NCBI GenBank assembly: GCA_046262415.1
Contig: JBHEMU010000144.1
Location: 1 to 16,840 of the forward strand
Reading direction: 5' to 3'
Length of the DNA stretch: 16,840 bases
Source: JACDAS01 sp046262415
Lineage (GTDB): Bacteria; Actinomycetota; Thermoleophilia; Gaiellales; Gaiellaceae
Under the pieces are notes generated by a model. The model did not search any database, was not told where the DNA came from, and saw only the letters and a program-made list of their open reading frames with translations. The position numbers and the translations under genes are program-made. How positions within the stretch are numbered: position 1 is the stretch's first letter; every line of letters starts with the position of its first letter. This document shows positions 1 through 7,085 of the stretch, in pieces.

Positions 1-599
1 GCCCAGGCGCCCGCCGTGAGGACGGCGGCCCGGACCCGCAGGGACCCCGCTGCAGTCTCGATCGTGACGCCGTCTCCGTCGGGCTCGAGTCTCGAGACGG
101 GCGTCCCCTCGGCGACCCGGGCACCCCGCGCCTGCCCCACCCGCACGAAGGCACGCACGGCGCGCTCGGCGTGCACGGTGCCCCCGTCGCGCTGGAGCAG
201 GAACTCGCGGTCCGGGGGTCGCAGGAGCGGGAACTCACGCCGTAGCTCGTCCGGAGACGGTCGCTCGAACGGAACGCCGGCCTCGGTCAACGCGGTGCGG
301 AAGCCGGAGAGGTCGTCGCCGATGTCCAGCGAGCCGGTCTGCTCGAGCACCGTCTCGGCCGCGTCGGCCTCGAGCTCCCGCCAGAGCGCGAGCGCCTCCT
401 GCGCCAGCCGCACGTAGCCGGCGTCGTCGTAGGAGAGCCGGAAGATGCGCGACGTCCCGTGGCTCGAGCCGCGCGCGTGCCCCAGGCGGAACTGCTCCAG
501 GGCGACCACGTCGAGCCCGTCGGAGGCCAGCGCCCAGGTGGTGGCCGCGCCCATCACGCCCACGCCGACGACGGCGACGTCGGCTTCCGCTACCCGCAC
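1..599 (-). CDS. Monomeric sarcosine oxidase-type FAD-dependent oxidoreductase (5' part only)
   Basis: The minus strand holds about 199 N-terminal residues of an amino-acid oxidase; the rest lies beyond base 1. Near the start there is a dinucleotide-binding motif, GVGVMG (residues 12-17), followed by an acidic residue after the second strand (ALEQF). GSSHGTSRIFR follows, matching the family motif of monomeric sarcosine oxidase and N-methyltryptophan oxidase, where this arm contacts the flavin. Known members oxidise a secondary or N-methylated amino acid to an aldehyde or imine, with O2 as acceptor and H2O2 as product. The substrate cannot be told from this half. The start is GTG at 599, two codons after an in-frame TAG. 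The covalent-flavin cysteine of sarcosine oxidases is normally in the missing C-terminal half. A hairpin at 627-661 separates this gene from the upstream co-oriented cluster. Confidence 0.85.
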   Translation of the reverse strand, partial: MRVAEADVAVVGVGVMGAATTWALASDGLDVVALEQFRLGHARGSSHGTSRIFRLSYDDAGYVRLAQEALALWRELEADAAETVLEQTGSLDIGDDLSGFRTALTEAGVPFERPSPDELRREFPLLRPPDREFLLQRDGGTVHAERAVRAFVRVGQARGARVAEGTPVSRLEPDGDGVTIETAAGSLRVRAAVLTAGAW

Positions 600-626
600 C
601 CGCTAGGCGGCGCTTGCGACGCCGAC

Positions 627-661
627 CTCAGGAGCGCGGGCTTGCCCGCGCTCCGTCTGAG
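627..661 (-). terminator. GC-rich hairpin after the aminopeptidase cluster
   Basis: A perfect 10-bp stem is formed by GGAGCGCGGG (631-640) and CCCGCGCTCC (645-654) around a CTTG loop. It extends by CTCA/TGAG (627-630 with 658-661) across a three-base bulge. It sits in the 100-nt gap between the 76-residue gene and the oxidase gene. No U-tract follows on the minus strand, as is common for hairpin terminators in high-GC actinobacteria. Termination is inferred from position and stem strength. Confidence 0.5.
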
Positions 662-699
662 CCGACCGCACGAGCGCATCCGGGTAGAGATCCACGCTC

Positions 700-930
700 C
701 TACGGCTTGGGGAGAGGATCGCGCCGCTCGAGCCGCTCCTCGAACAGGCGGCGGAGCTGCTCGCCCGAGACGCGAGTCGGGTAGCGCGGACGCCTCGGCT
801 CGGGGCGGACGACCTTGACCGTGTCGTCGCGGGCCGCGTAGCAGCGGGCGTACGCCTCCGCCTCGTTCAGCTCCCTCAGTCTCAGTCTGCGCAGGCGCCC
901 ATAGTGCGGGCAGGCGAGGCGCGGCGTCAA
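700..930 (-). CDS. Small conserved-looking hypothetical protein (76 aa)
   Basis: I do not recognise this family. The protein is 76 residues, basic and charge-rich, with two cysteines near CPHYGRLRRLR and RCYAARDDTVKVV, and a C-terminal helix-like stretch GEQLRRLFEERLERRDP. No membrane segment is visible. The start is placed at TTG 930 because it forms a TTGA overlap with the TGA stop of the aminopeptidase upstream (929-927), the usual sign of translational coupling in this window. No clear Shine-Dalgarno is seen. Codon third positions are G/C-rich as in neighbouring genes, which supports coding. The same frame stays open far upstream, but that part is an antisense or alternate-frame shadow of the aminopeptidases. 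Its position at the end of the cluster suggests co-transcription, not a function. Confidence 0.55.
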   Translation of the reverse strand: MTPRLACPHYGRLRRLRLRELNEAEAYARCYAARDDTVKVVRPEPRRPRYPTRVSGEQLRRLFEERLERRDPLPKP

Positions 931-2150
931 GTCGGCAGCAGCCACACGTCGTCGCGGATGATCGGCACCACCGCTCCGTCCGCGGTAACCCCGTCGACGT
1001 CGACCTCCGGCCCGCCGATCATGAAGTCCGTGTGCACGGTGGACTGGTTGACGCCGAGCCGCTGCTGCTCGTCCGGATCCTTGCCCACGGCACCTTCGAC
1101 CGCCTCCGCGTACGCGTGGCCGTAGGCGACGTGGCAGGTCACGTTCTCGTCGAAGAGCGAGTCGAAGAAGGTGAGCCCGGTCCGGGCGACCGGAGAGGAG
1201 CCGTCGACGAGCGCGACCTCGCCGAGGAAGGCGGCCCCCTCGTCGTTCGCGAGCTGGGCGCGCACGACGTCTGCCCCGGTGGAGGCCGAGACGCCGACGG
1301 CGCGGCCGCCCTCGAATCGTACCTCGAGGTCGCGGACGATCACGCTCCGGCCGGGCAGGGCCAGCGGCCGCGTCGAGCGCACCACGCCCTCGGTCCGGCG
1401 CGGGTCGGGGGTCGTGAACACCTCCTCCGTCGGCATGTTCGCCACGTACTCGACCCCCCAGGCGGTGTAGGACGCAGCCGGCCAGATCGAGCCGGGATTG
1501 AGGCCGACGCTGAGGTCGGTGCCCGGCCCGCGGAATCTGATCGAGTCGAAACGGCGCTCGGTCAGAGCCCGTGCGCGCGCGCCCAGCTTGGCGACGTGCG
1601 CGCGCCAGGCGGCGACCGGGTCGGGCTCGTCGAGGCGCACGGCCGCAGCGACCGCCTCCCACAGGCGTTCGACGTCCGGCTCTCCGAACACCGTTCGCGC
1701 CCAGCCCTCGTTCGGGAAGGCGATCACGCACCAGCTGACGAGCCCGGCGTCCTGCACCGGCCACCAGTACTCCGTCAGGGCCGGCATGCGGGTGCGTGCG
1801 ACCCGGTCCGGGTCGAGGTCGGCGAGGAGCTCGGGCTCGGCGTCCCCCGTGGTGCTGATCAGCGCGGCGCGGCGCTCGACGAGCTCCTCCGCGCGACGCA
1901 GCATCCAGCCGGGCGTCCGGGTCAGCGCCTCCTCGGATCCGTGGCGGATCAGCTCGCGGCGGACGTGCTGGTCGGTGTAGAGCACATCGACCCCGTCCGC
2001 GCCCGCCGCCCAGGCCTCCGCCGCGAGCGCGCGCACGAGCGGCGCGTGGTCGAGCGGGGCGCTGATCGCGAGCGGCTGGCCGGGCTGGAGGTTGACGCCG
2101 ACTCGCACGGCCAGGCGGGCGTAGGCCCGCGGCCGCTCCCCGGGGCTCAG
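927..2150 (-). CDS. M29-family metallo-aminopeptidase, copy B (CTG start proposed)
   Basis: This 407-residue protein belongs to the M29 (AmpS/aminopeptidase T) family of two-metal aminopeptidases, which remove N-terminal residues from peptides in the cytoplasm. Likely metal and catalytic residues are in PTEEVFTTPD (Glu243), FLGEVALVDG (Glu311), CHVAYGHAY (His340 and Tyr347) and VHTDFMIGG (His373, Asp375). It is a tandem paralogue of the upstream gene; by hand count 56 of the first 80 residues are identical. No ATG, GTG or TTG lies at the expected start. A CTG at 2150 aligns exactly with the initiator of the paralogue, gives the same length (407), and overlaps the upstream stop as CTGA. The first conventional in-frame start downstream is a GTG that would remove conserved AYARLA. 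A GGGAGG lies 16 nt upstream, which is long for a Shine-Dalgarno, so re-initiation after the upstream gene is likely. Confidence 0.88.
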   Translation of the reverse strand: MSPGERPRAYARLAVRVGVNLQPGQPLAISAPLDHAPLVRALAAEAWAAGADGVDVLYTDQHVRRELIRHGSEEALTRTPGWMLRRAEELVERRAALISTTGDAEPELLADLDPDRVARTRMPALTEYWWPVQDAGLVSWCVIAFPNEGWARTVFGEPDVERLWEAVAAAVRLDEPDPVAAWRAHVAKLGARARALTERRFDSIRFRGPGTDLSVGLNPGSIWPAASYTAWGVEYVANMPTEEVFTTPDPRRTEGVVRSTRPLALPGRSVIVRDLEVRFEGGRAVGVSASTGADVVRAQLANDEGAAFLGEVALVDGSSPVARTGLTFFDSLFDENVTCHVAYGHAYAEAVEGAVGKDPDEQQRLGVNQSTVHTDFMIGGPEVDVDGVTADGAVVPIIRDDVWLLPT

Positions 2151-3370
2151 ACGAGAACCCAGTCGTCCTCCCGGAGGATGGGGACGAGGTCCCCCGCGGC
2201 CGTGACGCCGTCGACGTCGACCTCGGGCCCGCCGACCATGAAGTCCGTGTGCACGGTCGAATGGTTGACGCCGAGCTGCTTCTGCTCCTCGATCCCGCGG
2301 CCGAGTGCGCCGTCGACGCAGAAGGTGATGCCGCGCCCGTACGCGAGGTGCGAGGTCGCGTTCTCGTCGAAGAGCGTGTCCAGGAACGTGATCCCGGTGC
2401 GGCCGACCGCCGACGAGCCGTCGACGAGCGCGAGCTCGCCGAGCGAGGCGGCCCCCTCGTCGATCGCGAGCTGGGCCCGGATCGCCTCGCCTCCCGAGGA
2501 CGCATCGACCTCGACGACGCGACCGGCCTCGAAACGCAGCTCGAGGTCGCGGACGACCAGCCCCTGGCCCGGGAGGTTCAGCGGCTTCGTGGCGCGGACG
2601 GTGCCCTCCGCGCGGCGCCAGTCGGGCGTCGTGAAGACCTCCTCCGTCGGCAGGTTGGGAATGTGCTTCAGGCCGTAGGCGGTCTCGAACTCGGCCGCGC
2701 GCCAGAGTGAGGCCGCGTTGAGCCCGACGGTGAGGTCCGTGCCTGGGCCGCGGTAGCGGACGGCGTCGAAGCGGTGGCGGTTCAGCTGCTCGGCCCGGGC
2801 GACGAGGCGGACGATGTGCTCCCGCCAGGCCGCGACGGGATCGGCCTCGTCCAGGCGGACGGCGGTGGCGATCGCCCCCCAGAGGCGCTCGACGTCCGGC
2901 TCGCCGAAGACCGCCGTCGCCCAGCCCGCGGTCGGGTACGCGACGATCGACCAGTTGACGAGCCCGTCGTTGACCATGCGTCCGTAGAGCTCGTGGAGCT
3001 CGGTCATCCGGGTCCGGCCGACCCTCCCCGCGTCGAGGTCGGAGAAGAGCTCGGGCTCGGGGTTGCCGGTGATCTGGATGTCCGCGCCGCGCGCCTCGAT
3101 CAGATCCTCGACGCGGCGAAGCGCCCAGCGCGGCGTGCGGGCGAGCGCCTCCTCGGAGCCGTGTGCGATCAGCTCGCGCTTGACGTGCTGGTCCGTGTAG
3201 CGGACGTGAACGTAGGGGGCTCCCGCGGCCCACGCTGCGCGGGTGATCGCGCGGGCGAGCGGCGCATGCTCGACGAGGGCGGTGATCTCGAGCTCCTGCC
3301 CGGGTTGCAGGTTGACGCCGACGTGGACGGCCAGCCGCGCGTATGCCTCGAGACGCTCGTCCGGGATCAC
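2147..3370 (-). CDS. M29-family metallo-aminopeptidase, copy A
   Basis: This is the first gene of the minus-strand peptidase cluster, 407 residues, full length for family M29. The metal-binding motifs are present: NLPTEEVFTTPD (Glu244), SLGELALVDG (Glu312), TSHLAYG (His341) and VHTDFMVGG (His374, Asp376). The position seven residues after His341, which is a conserved Tyr in family members I know and Tyr347 in copy B, is Ile348 here. This may reduce or change activity. The start is GTG at 3370, giving MIPDERLEAYARL, a normal family beginning. There is no clear Shine-Dalgarno, but TATCGT lies exactly 7 nt upstream, so a leaderless transcript is plausible. Copy B overlaps its stop by 4 nt. The two copies may differ in peptide preference or form a mixed dimer; that is inference. 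Confidence 0.92.
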   Translation of the reverse strand: MIPDERLEAYARLAVHVGVNLQPGQELEITALVEHAPLARAITRAAWAAGAPYVHVRYTDQHVKRELIAHGSEEALARTPRWALRRVEDLIEARGADIQITGNPEPELFSDLDAGRVGRTRMTELHELYGRMVNDGLVNWSIVAYPTAGWATAVFGEPDVERLWGAIATAVRLDEADPVAAWREHIVRLVARAEQLNRHRFDAVRYRGPGTDLTVGLNAASLWRAAEFETAYGLKHIPNLPTEEVFTTPDWRRAEGTVRATKPLNLPGQGLVVRDLELRFEAGRVVEVDASSGGEAIRAQLAIDEGAASLGELALVDGSSAVGRTGITFLDTLFDENATSHLAYGRGITFCVDGALGRGIEEQKQLGVNHSTVHTDFMVGGPEVDVDGVTAAGDLVPILREDDWVLV

Positions 3371-3383
3371 CGGGCGGACGATA
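3371..3383 (-). promoter_or_regulatory. Candidate -10 hexamer for a leaderless aminopeptidase transcript
   Basis: TATCGT (3383-3378 on the minus strand) fits TANNNT and ends 7 nt before the GTG at 3370, the spacing expected when transcription begins at the start codon. No good -35 is seen. A 6-bp hairpin, CGGGGC/GCCCCG with a CGAC loop (3395-3410), lies just upstream in the 89-nt divergent gap shared with the antiporter gene. Confidence 0.4.
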
Positions 3384-3459
3384 CCGAGGGGTCTCGGGGC
3401 CGACGCCCCGCCACCGTCCGGGCCACGTGACCGCGCCCGGCGGGTAAGACTGCTGGGGG

Positions 3460-4653
3460 ATGACGCTGGCCCAGCTCGCGCTCACCGCGGCCGTGCTCGG
3501 CGGCCTGGGCCTGGTCGCGAGCCGCTTCGGCCTCTCGGCGATCCCGGCCTACCTCCTGGCGGGGCTCCTGCTCGGCCCGAACGAGCCGAAGGAGCTGGCC
3601 TTCATCCGGCCCTCCGAGGTGACCGACTTCGTGGCGGTGATCGGCATCGTCTTCCTGCTCTTCTTCCTCGGGCTCGAGTTCACGCTCGGACGGCTCGCGC
3701 GGAGCAGGCGGCACTTCTTCGTCGGCGGGGCGCTCGACCTGGGCGCGAACGCGGGTCTCGGCCTGCTCGTCGGGGTGGCCGCCTTCGGCTTCAGCTTCAC
3801 GGCGATCATCCTCGCCGCCGCGATCTACGTCTCGTCGAGCGCGATCACGGTGAAGGGCCTGATCGACTTCCGGCGGCTCGCTGACGACGAGACCGATCTG
3901 ATCCTGGCGATCCTGGTGGCCGAGGACATCGTGATCGCGCTGGTGCTCGCCTTCGCCGCCGGCGGGGGCGGCGAGCTCGCGTCGACGCTCGAGATCGTCG
4001 GCAAGGCGATCGGCTTCATCGCGGTCACGCTCGCCGCCTCCAAGTGGCTCGCGCGCCCGATCGACCGCTTCCTCGACTGGCTGCCGCGCGAGTTCTTCCT
4101 GCTCGCCGTGTTCGCGTTCCTGATCGGCATGGCGGCGGCGGCGAGGGAGCTCGGCCTCTCCGAGGCGATCGGAGCGTTGATGGCCGGAGTCGTCCTCTCG
4201 GAGACCTCCGTTCGCGAGGCGATCGAGGAGCGCTTCTTCAGCTTCCGCGACATCTTCGCCGCGCTCTTCTTCTTCGTCTTCGGTCTCTCGATCGACGTCT
4301 CGGCGATCGACGAGGTGGGCTGGATCCTGGCCTTCGCGGTCGTCGTCACCCTCGTCGGCAAGATCGGCGGCGGCCTGCTCGCCGGCCGGGCGGGTGGGTT
4401 CACGCGGCGCCAGAGCTTCAACGTGGGCGTCGCCCTCGTCGCGCACGGCGAGTTCACCGTCATCCTCGCCCAGCTCGCCTCGACCAACCTCGCGCTGGCG
4501 GCCGCGGACCGCGAGCAGCTCGTCGCCTTCGCCGGCCTGTACGTCCTGATCACCGCCTCGATCGGCGTCGTGCTGATGAAGGAGTCGAAGCTCCTCGGCC
4601 GGCGCCTGTTTCCGTTCCGTCCACCCGCACCTATACCCGCCGAAGGGAGCTGA
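3460..4653 (+). CDS. khtU: KhtU/Kef-type K+/H+ antiporter, membrane subunit (CPA2)
   Basis: This 397-residue polytopic membrane protein exchanges K+ (or Na+) for H+ across the cytoplasmic membrane. Many hydrophobic segments are visible from residue 5 to about 380. Typical CPA2 motifs include GLSAIPAYLLAGLLLGP (24-40), GIVFLLFFLGLEF (62-74), SSSAITVKGL (125-134) and VAEDIVIALVL (153-163, with Asp156 in the position of the exchanged-ion acid). The C-terminal RCK/TrkA-N domain of KefB/KefC is absent; the protein ends soon after the last membrane segment. That matches KhtU of Bacillus, which uses a separate TrkA-C subunit, and just such a gene follows after 6 nt. The ATG at 3460 is preceded directly by GGGGG, too close for a standard ribosome site. 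The start is chosen because MTLAQLALTAAVLGG fits the family N-terminus. Confidence 0.92.
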   Translation: MTLAQLALTAAVLGGLGLVASRFGLSAIPAYLLAGLLLGPNEPKELAFIRPSEVTDFVAVIGIVFLLFFLGLEFTLGRLARSRRHFFVGGALDLGANAGLGLLVGVAAFGFSFTAIILAAAIYVSSSAITVKGLIDFRRLADDETDLILAILVAEDIVIALVLAFAAGGGGELASTLEIVGKAIGFIAVTLAASKWLARPIDRFLDWLPREFFLLAVFAFLIGMAAAARELGLSEAIGALMAGVVLSETSVREAIEERFFSFRDIFAALFFFVFGLSIDVSAIDEVGWILAFAVVVTLVGKIGGGLLAGRAGGFTRRQSFNVGVALVAHGEFTVILAQLASTNLALAAADREQLVAFAGLYVLITASIGVVLMKESKLLGRRLFPFRPPAPIPAEGS

Positions 4654-4659
4654 TCGATC

Positions 4660-5157
4660 ATGCCAGGCGATATCCAGGAGACCCGTCTTCCCGGCATCGG
4701 CACGAAGTTCACGTTCCGGCTCGACGCCGGCGACCGCGTCACCGTCATCCAGCACAACGACGGGACCCGCGAGCTGTACTACTTCCGCCGGGCCGACGAT
4801 CCCGAGCCGCGGGCGGTGATCCGACTCGACGACGACGAGGCGCGGCACCTGGGCGCGGTCATCGGCGGGGCCTACGAGCGCCCGAAGATCGTCGAGGACC
4901 TCGAGCTGGCGCTCGGCGAGCTGACGATCGAGTGGATCTCGGTGCCCGACTCCAGTCCGTACATCGGCAAGACCCTCGCGGAGTGCGGCTTCCGCGCACA
5001 GGCGGGCATCACCGTGATCGCGATCCTCCGCGAGCCCGAGCCCGTCACGGGGGCCCGGCCGGAGGACGTCGTCCAGCGCGGAGACACGCTCGTGACCGTC
5101 GGGAAGGCTCGCGACTACGGGGCGTTCAGGAGGATGCTCGTCGCGGGCCTCCCGTGA
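4660..5157 (+). CDS. khtT: KhtT-like TrkA-C regulatory subunit of the antiporter
   Basis: This 165-residue soluble protein resembles KhtT, which binds the cytoplasmic side of KhtU and gates it. The N-terminal part has ETRLPGIGTKFTF (7-19) and DGTRELYYFRR (34-44), the characteristic KhtT beginning. The C-terminal half, about 88-160 (TIEWISVPDSSPYIGKTLAE, then ITVIAILRE and GDTLVTVGKARD), is a TrkA-C/RCK-C domain, known in relatives to bind nucleotide ligands. In Bacillus the Kht system protects against methylglyoxal and responds to pH and c-di-AMP; whether this copy does is unknown. The start ATG at 4660 has GAAGGGAG about 10 nt upstream, lying inside the end of khtU, so the two genes are probably co-translated. 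Confidence 0.92.
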   Translation: MPGDIQETRLPGIGTKFTFRLDAGDRVTVIQHNDGTRELYYFRRADDPEPRAVIRLDDDEARHLGAVIGGAYERPKIVEDLELALGELTIEWISVPDSSPYIGKTLAECGFRAQAGITVIAILREPEPVTGARPEDVVQRGDTLVTVGKARDYGAFRRMLVAGLP

Positions 5158-5205
5158 GGCCGGGCACTACCGTGAAGGCAGACACGCCGGAGAGGAGGAG
5201 CTGAG

Positions 5206-5574
5206 ATGGCGGCGCAAGGCAAGGTGGTGATCAACCTGGCGACGGGGCTCGAGGACGCGGAGCGCGTGACGGTTGCGTTCCTGGTCGGCGGCGCCGCGCT
5301 CGAGCAGGGCAAGCAGGTGGCGATGTTCCTGACGAAGGAAGCCGTGCGGCTGGCACTTCCGGGACACGCCGAGGCGGTGGCGTGCGAGGGCTGCCCGCCG
5401 CTCGCGCGGCTGTTCGCGCAGTACGCGGAGGGAGGCGGCGAGCTGCTCGTGTGCCCGATCTGCTTCAACGCGCGGAAGCTGGCGGAGGGCGACCTCGTCT
5501 CCAACGCGCGGCTGGCGGGGGCGACACCGCTGTGGGAGTGGATCGGCGAAGGAGCGACGGTCTTCAGCTACTGA
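5206..5574 (+). CDS. DsrE/DsrF-like family protein with two CxxC pairs
   Basis: This 122-residue cytoplasmic protein has a DsrE-like fold signature: MAAQGKVVINLATGLED, then VAFLVGGAALEQGKQVAMFLTKEAV, the first two beta-alpha units. Four cysteines form two pairs, C60-x2-C63 (CEGCPP) and C83-x2-C86 (CPICFN). DsrE proteins carry sulfur as cysteine persulfide or act in thiol redox; here the cysteines could do that or bind a metal. The Shine-Dalgarno GAGGAGGAG just upstream of ATG 5206 is the strongest in the window. The gene follows khtT by 48 nt on the same strand, where TACCGT (5168-5173) could also be an internal -10, so its own transcript is possible. Its stop is 3 nt from the convergent gene at 5578. 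Confidence 0.8.
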   Translation: MAAQGKVVINLATGLEDAERVTVAFLVGGAALEQGKQVAMFLTKEAVRLALPGHAEAVACEGCPPLARLFAQYAEGGGELLVCPICFNARKLAEGDLVSNARLAGATPLWEWIGEGATVFSY

Positions 5575-5577
5575 GGT

Positions 5578-5982
5578 TCAGCCTCGCCGGGCGCTCGCTC
5601 GCCTCAGCACCGCCGCGACCAGGAGAGCGGCCGTCGCGAGCTGCGCCCAGGCGGGAATCCCGCCCTCACGGTGCCAGCCGGAGACGCGGTGGCTGGGGAA
5701 GAGCTTGCGGCCGCCGGGCCGCGGCAGCGGGAGCACGTGCTCGAGGTCCGGGGCCGAGGCCGCGATCGCGCCGACCACGGGGGGGCCCGTTCCATGCCTC
5801 GCGGCCAGGAGTCCGATCAGCACGAGCCCGGAGCATGCTTCGAACCGACGCGAGGCGATGTCGTGGTGGGGGATCAGGTCGCCCGCGAGGTGGAGCACGG
5901 GCCCAAGGGCAAGGGCCCCCAGGCGGGACCCGCTGAGAGCGCCCCCCGCCGCGCCGGTCGCCACGTGCAGCGAGACGATCAC
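5578..5982 (-). CDS. Small membrane protein, His/Asp-rich, resembling YbcI/DUF457-type predicted hydrolases
   Basis: This 134-residue protein has hydrophobic segments at about 21-37, 50-61, 67-77 and 110-125. Between them lie His/Asp clusters: LHVATG (His6), HLAGDLIPHHD (31-41), APDLEH (77-82) and FPSHRVSGWHRE (95-106). This pattern recalls membrane-bound proteins annotated as metal-dependent hydrolases (YbcI/YdjM, DUF457), but the match is by eye and no reaction is established for the family. The start is GTG 5982, 14 nt after the stop of the Mo C-half gene, so it is probably the last gene of that operon. It may be unrelated in function. Confidence 0.55.
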   Translation of the reverse strand: MIVSLHVATGAAGGALSGSRLGALALGPVLHLAGDLIPHHDIASRRFEACSGLVLIGLLAARHGTGPPVVGAIAASAPDLEHVLPLPRPGGRKLFPSHRVSGWHREGGIPAWAQLATAALLVAAVLRRASARRG

Positions 5983-5996
5983 GCGTGACCGCTCGG

Positions 5997-7085
5997 CTAC
6001 AGCCCGATGAAGCCCGCGCCGCCCGTGCCCGAGACGGCCTGCACCGAGAGCTCCTCGTCGAAGATCAGACGCTTGCCGTCCCGTCTGGGCTGGCGGCGCG
6101 CCTCAAGCGCGCGGAGCACGCGCTCGGGGGTGGCCGGAGACTCGGTCACCCAGACGCCGAGCGCATCGTGGATCGCGGAGCAGATCGCCGCCGGCTGCGC
6201 CGTGTTCGCGATTCCGCTCACGCCGCGCGCGCCGAACGGCCCGTCCGCGGCCGGGTTCTCGAGGACGACGTGCTCGAGCTCGGGCAAATCCTGGGCGGAC
6301 GGCGCCAGGTAGGAGCCGAACTGGTCGCCGCGATGACCGTGCGAGGGGTAGTGGGGATAGGAGGCCTCGAGCAGCGCGGCGCCGAGGCCGAGCACGGCGC
6401 CGCCGTCCAGCTCCCCCTCCACGAGCAGCGGGTTGATCGCGCGGCCGACGTCGTACGCCTGGGTCAGCTTCAGCACGCGGACCTCGCCCGTCTCGTCGTC
6501 GACCTCGACGTCCGCGACGCAGGCGCCGTACGAGACGGCGGCAAAGGGCTCGCACTCGCCGGAGTCCGGATCGGCCGCCGAGTAGGGCTTCATCCAGGCG
6601 CCGGCCCCCGCGATCAGCTCCCCGTACGTCCAGGTGGCCGCCGCCGCCACCTCGGCGACGCCCAGGGTGCGGTCGGGAGCTCCGGCGACGCGTACCTCGC
6701 CTTCGGCGAGCTCGAGCTCGGACACGTCGACCTCGAGCTCGCGGGCGGCGATCTCGAGCAGCTTCGCGCGCGCGTCCCGGGCGGCCACGGCGACGGCGTT
6801 GCCGCCGGCGAGCGTCGAGCGCGACTCGAAGCTGCCCGTGCAGAGCGGGGAGGAGCCGGTGCTCGAGTTGTCGACGGTGACCCAGTCGTACGGAACGCCC
6901 AGGGTGTCGGCGGCGATCTGCGCGTGCACGGTCTTCGAGCCCTGGCCCGTGTCGACGGTGCCCGTGAAGACGTCGACGCGCCCGTCGGGCTTCACCTTCA
7001 TCCAGGCCTGGCTGGGATCGCCGCCCTGGTTCATGCCGATCGGGTGGACGATCGCCGCGAGGCCGCGGCCCCGGTGCCTGGCCAT
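5997..7085 (-). CDS. Molybdenum hydroxylase, Mo-binding subunit C-terminal half (separate gene)
   Basis: This 362-residue protein equals the C-terminal MoCo-binding domain of xanthine dehydrogenase/aldehyde oxidase large subunits. Visible are FTGTVDTGQGSKTVHAQIAAD (40-60, cofactor contact), LCTGSFESRSTLAGGNAV (81-98) and YDVGRAINPLLVEGELDGG (211-229). The segment PFGARGVSGIANTAQ (283-297) matches the family motif GVGE by spacing, but Gly291 stands where the catalytic Glu is expected. It is encoded apart from the N-half: ATG 7085 shares one base with the upstream TGA (TGATG), with its own GGGGAG 6 nt before. In most relatives the two halves are one chain of roughly 750-800 residues. The half would bind molybdopterin cytosine dinucleotide together with the N-half; the substrate is unknown. 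Confidence 0.9.
   Translation of the reverse strand: MARHRGRGLAAIVHPIGMNQGGDPSQAWMKVKPDGRVDVFTGTVDTGQGSKTVHAQIAADTLGVPYDWVTVDNSSTGSSPLCTGSFESRSTLAGGNAVAVAARDARAKLLEIAARELEVDVSELELAEGEVRVAGAPDRTLGVAEVAAAATWTYGELIAGAGAWMKPYSAADPDSGECEPFAAVSYGACVADVEVDDETGEVRVLKLTQAYDVGRAINPLLVEGELDGGAVLGLGAALLEASYPHYPSHGHRGDQFGSYLAPSAQDLPELEHVVLENPAADGPFGARGVSGIANTAQPAAICSAIHDALGVWVTESPATPERVLRALEARRQPRRDGKRLIFDEELSVQAVSGTGGAGFIGL

Noticed and set aside
16..417. Plus-strand open frame at the left edge
   Set aside because: It is antisense to the sarcosine oxidase-like gene, which has clear flavoprotein motifs; this frame is Ser/Arg-rich without any.
931..2505. Open frame upstream of the 76-residue gene, Arg/Ser-rich
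   Set aside because: It lies wholly over the two aminopeptidases in another frame of the same strand; the composition is the Arg-Pro-Ala bias of GC-rich shadows.
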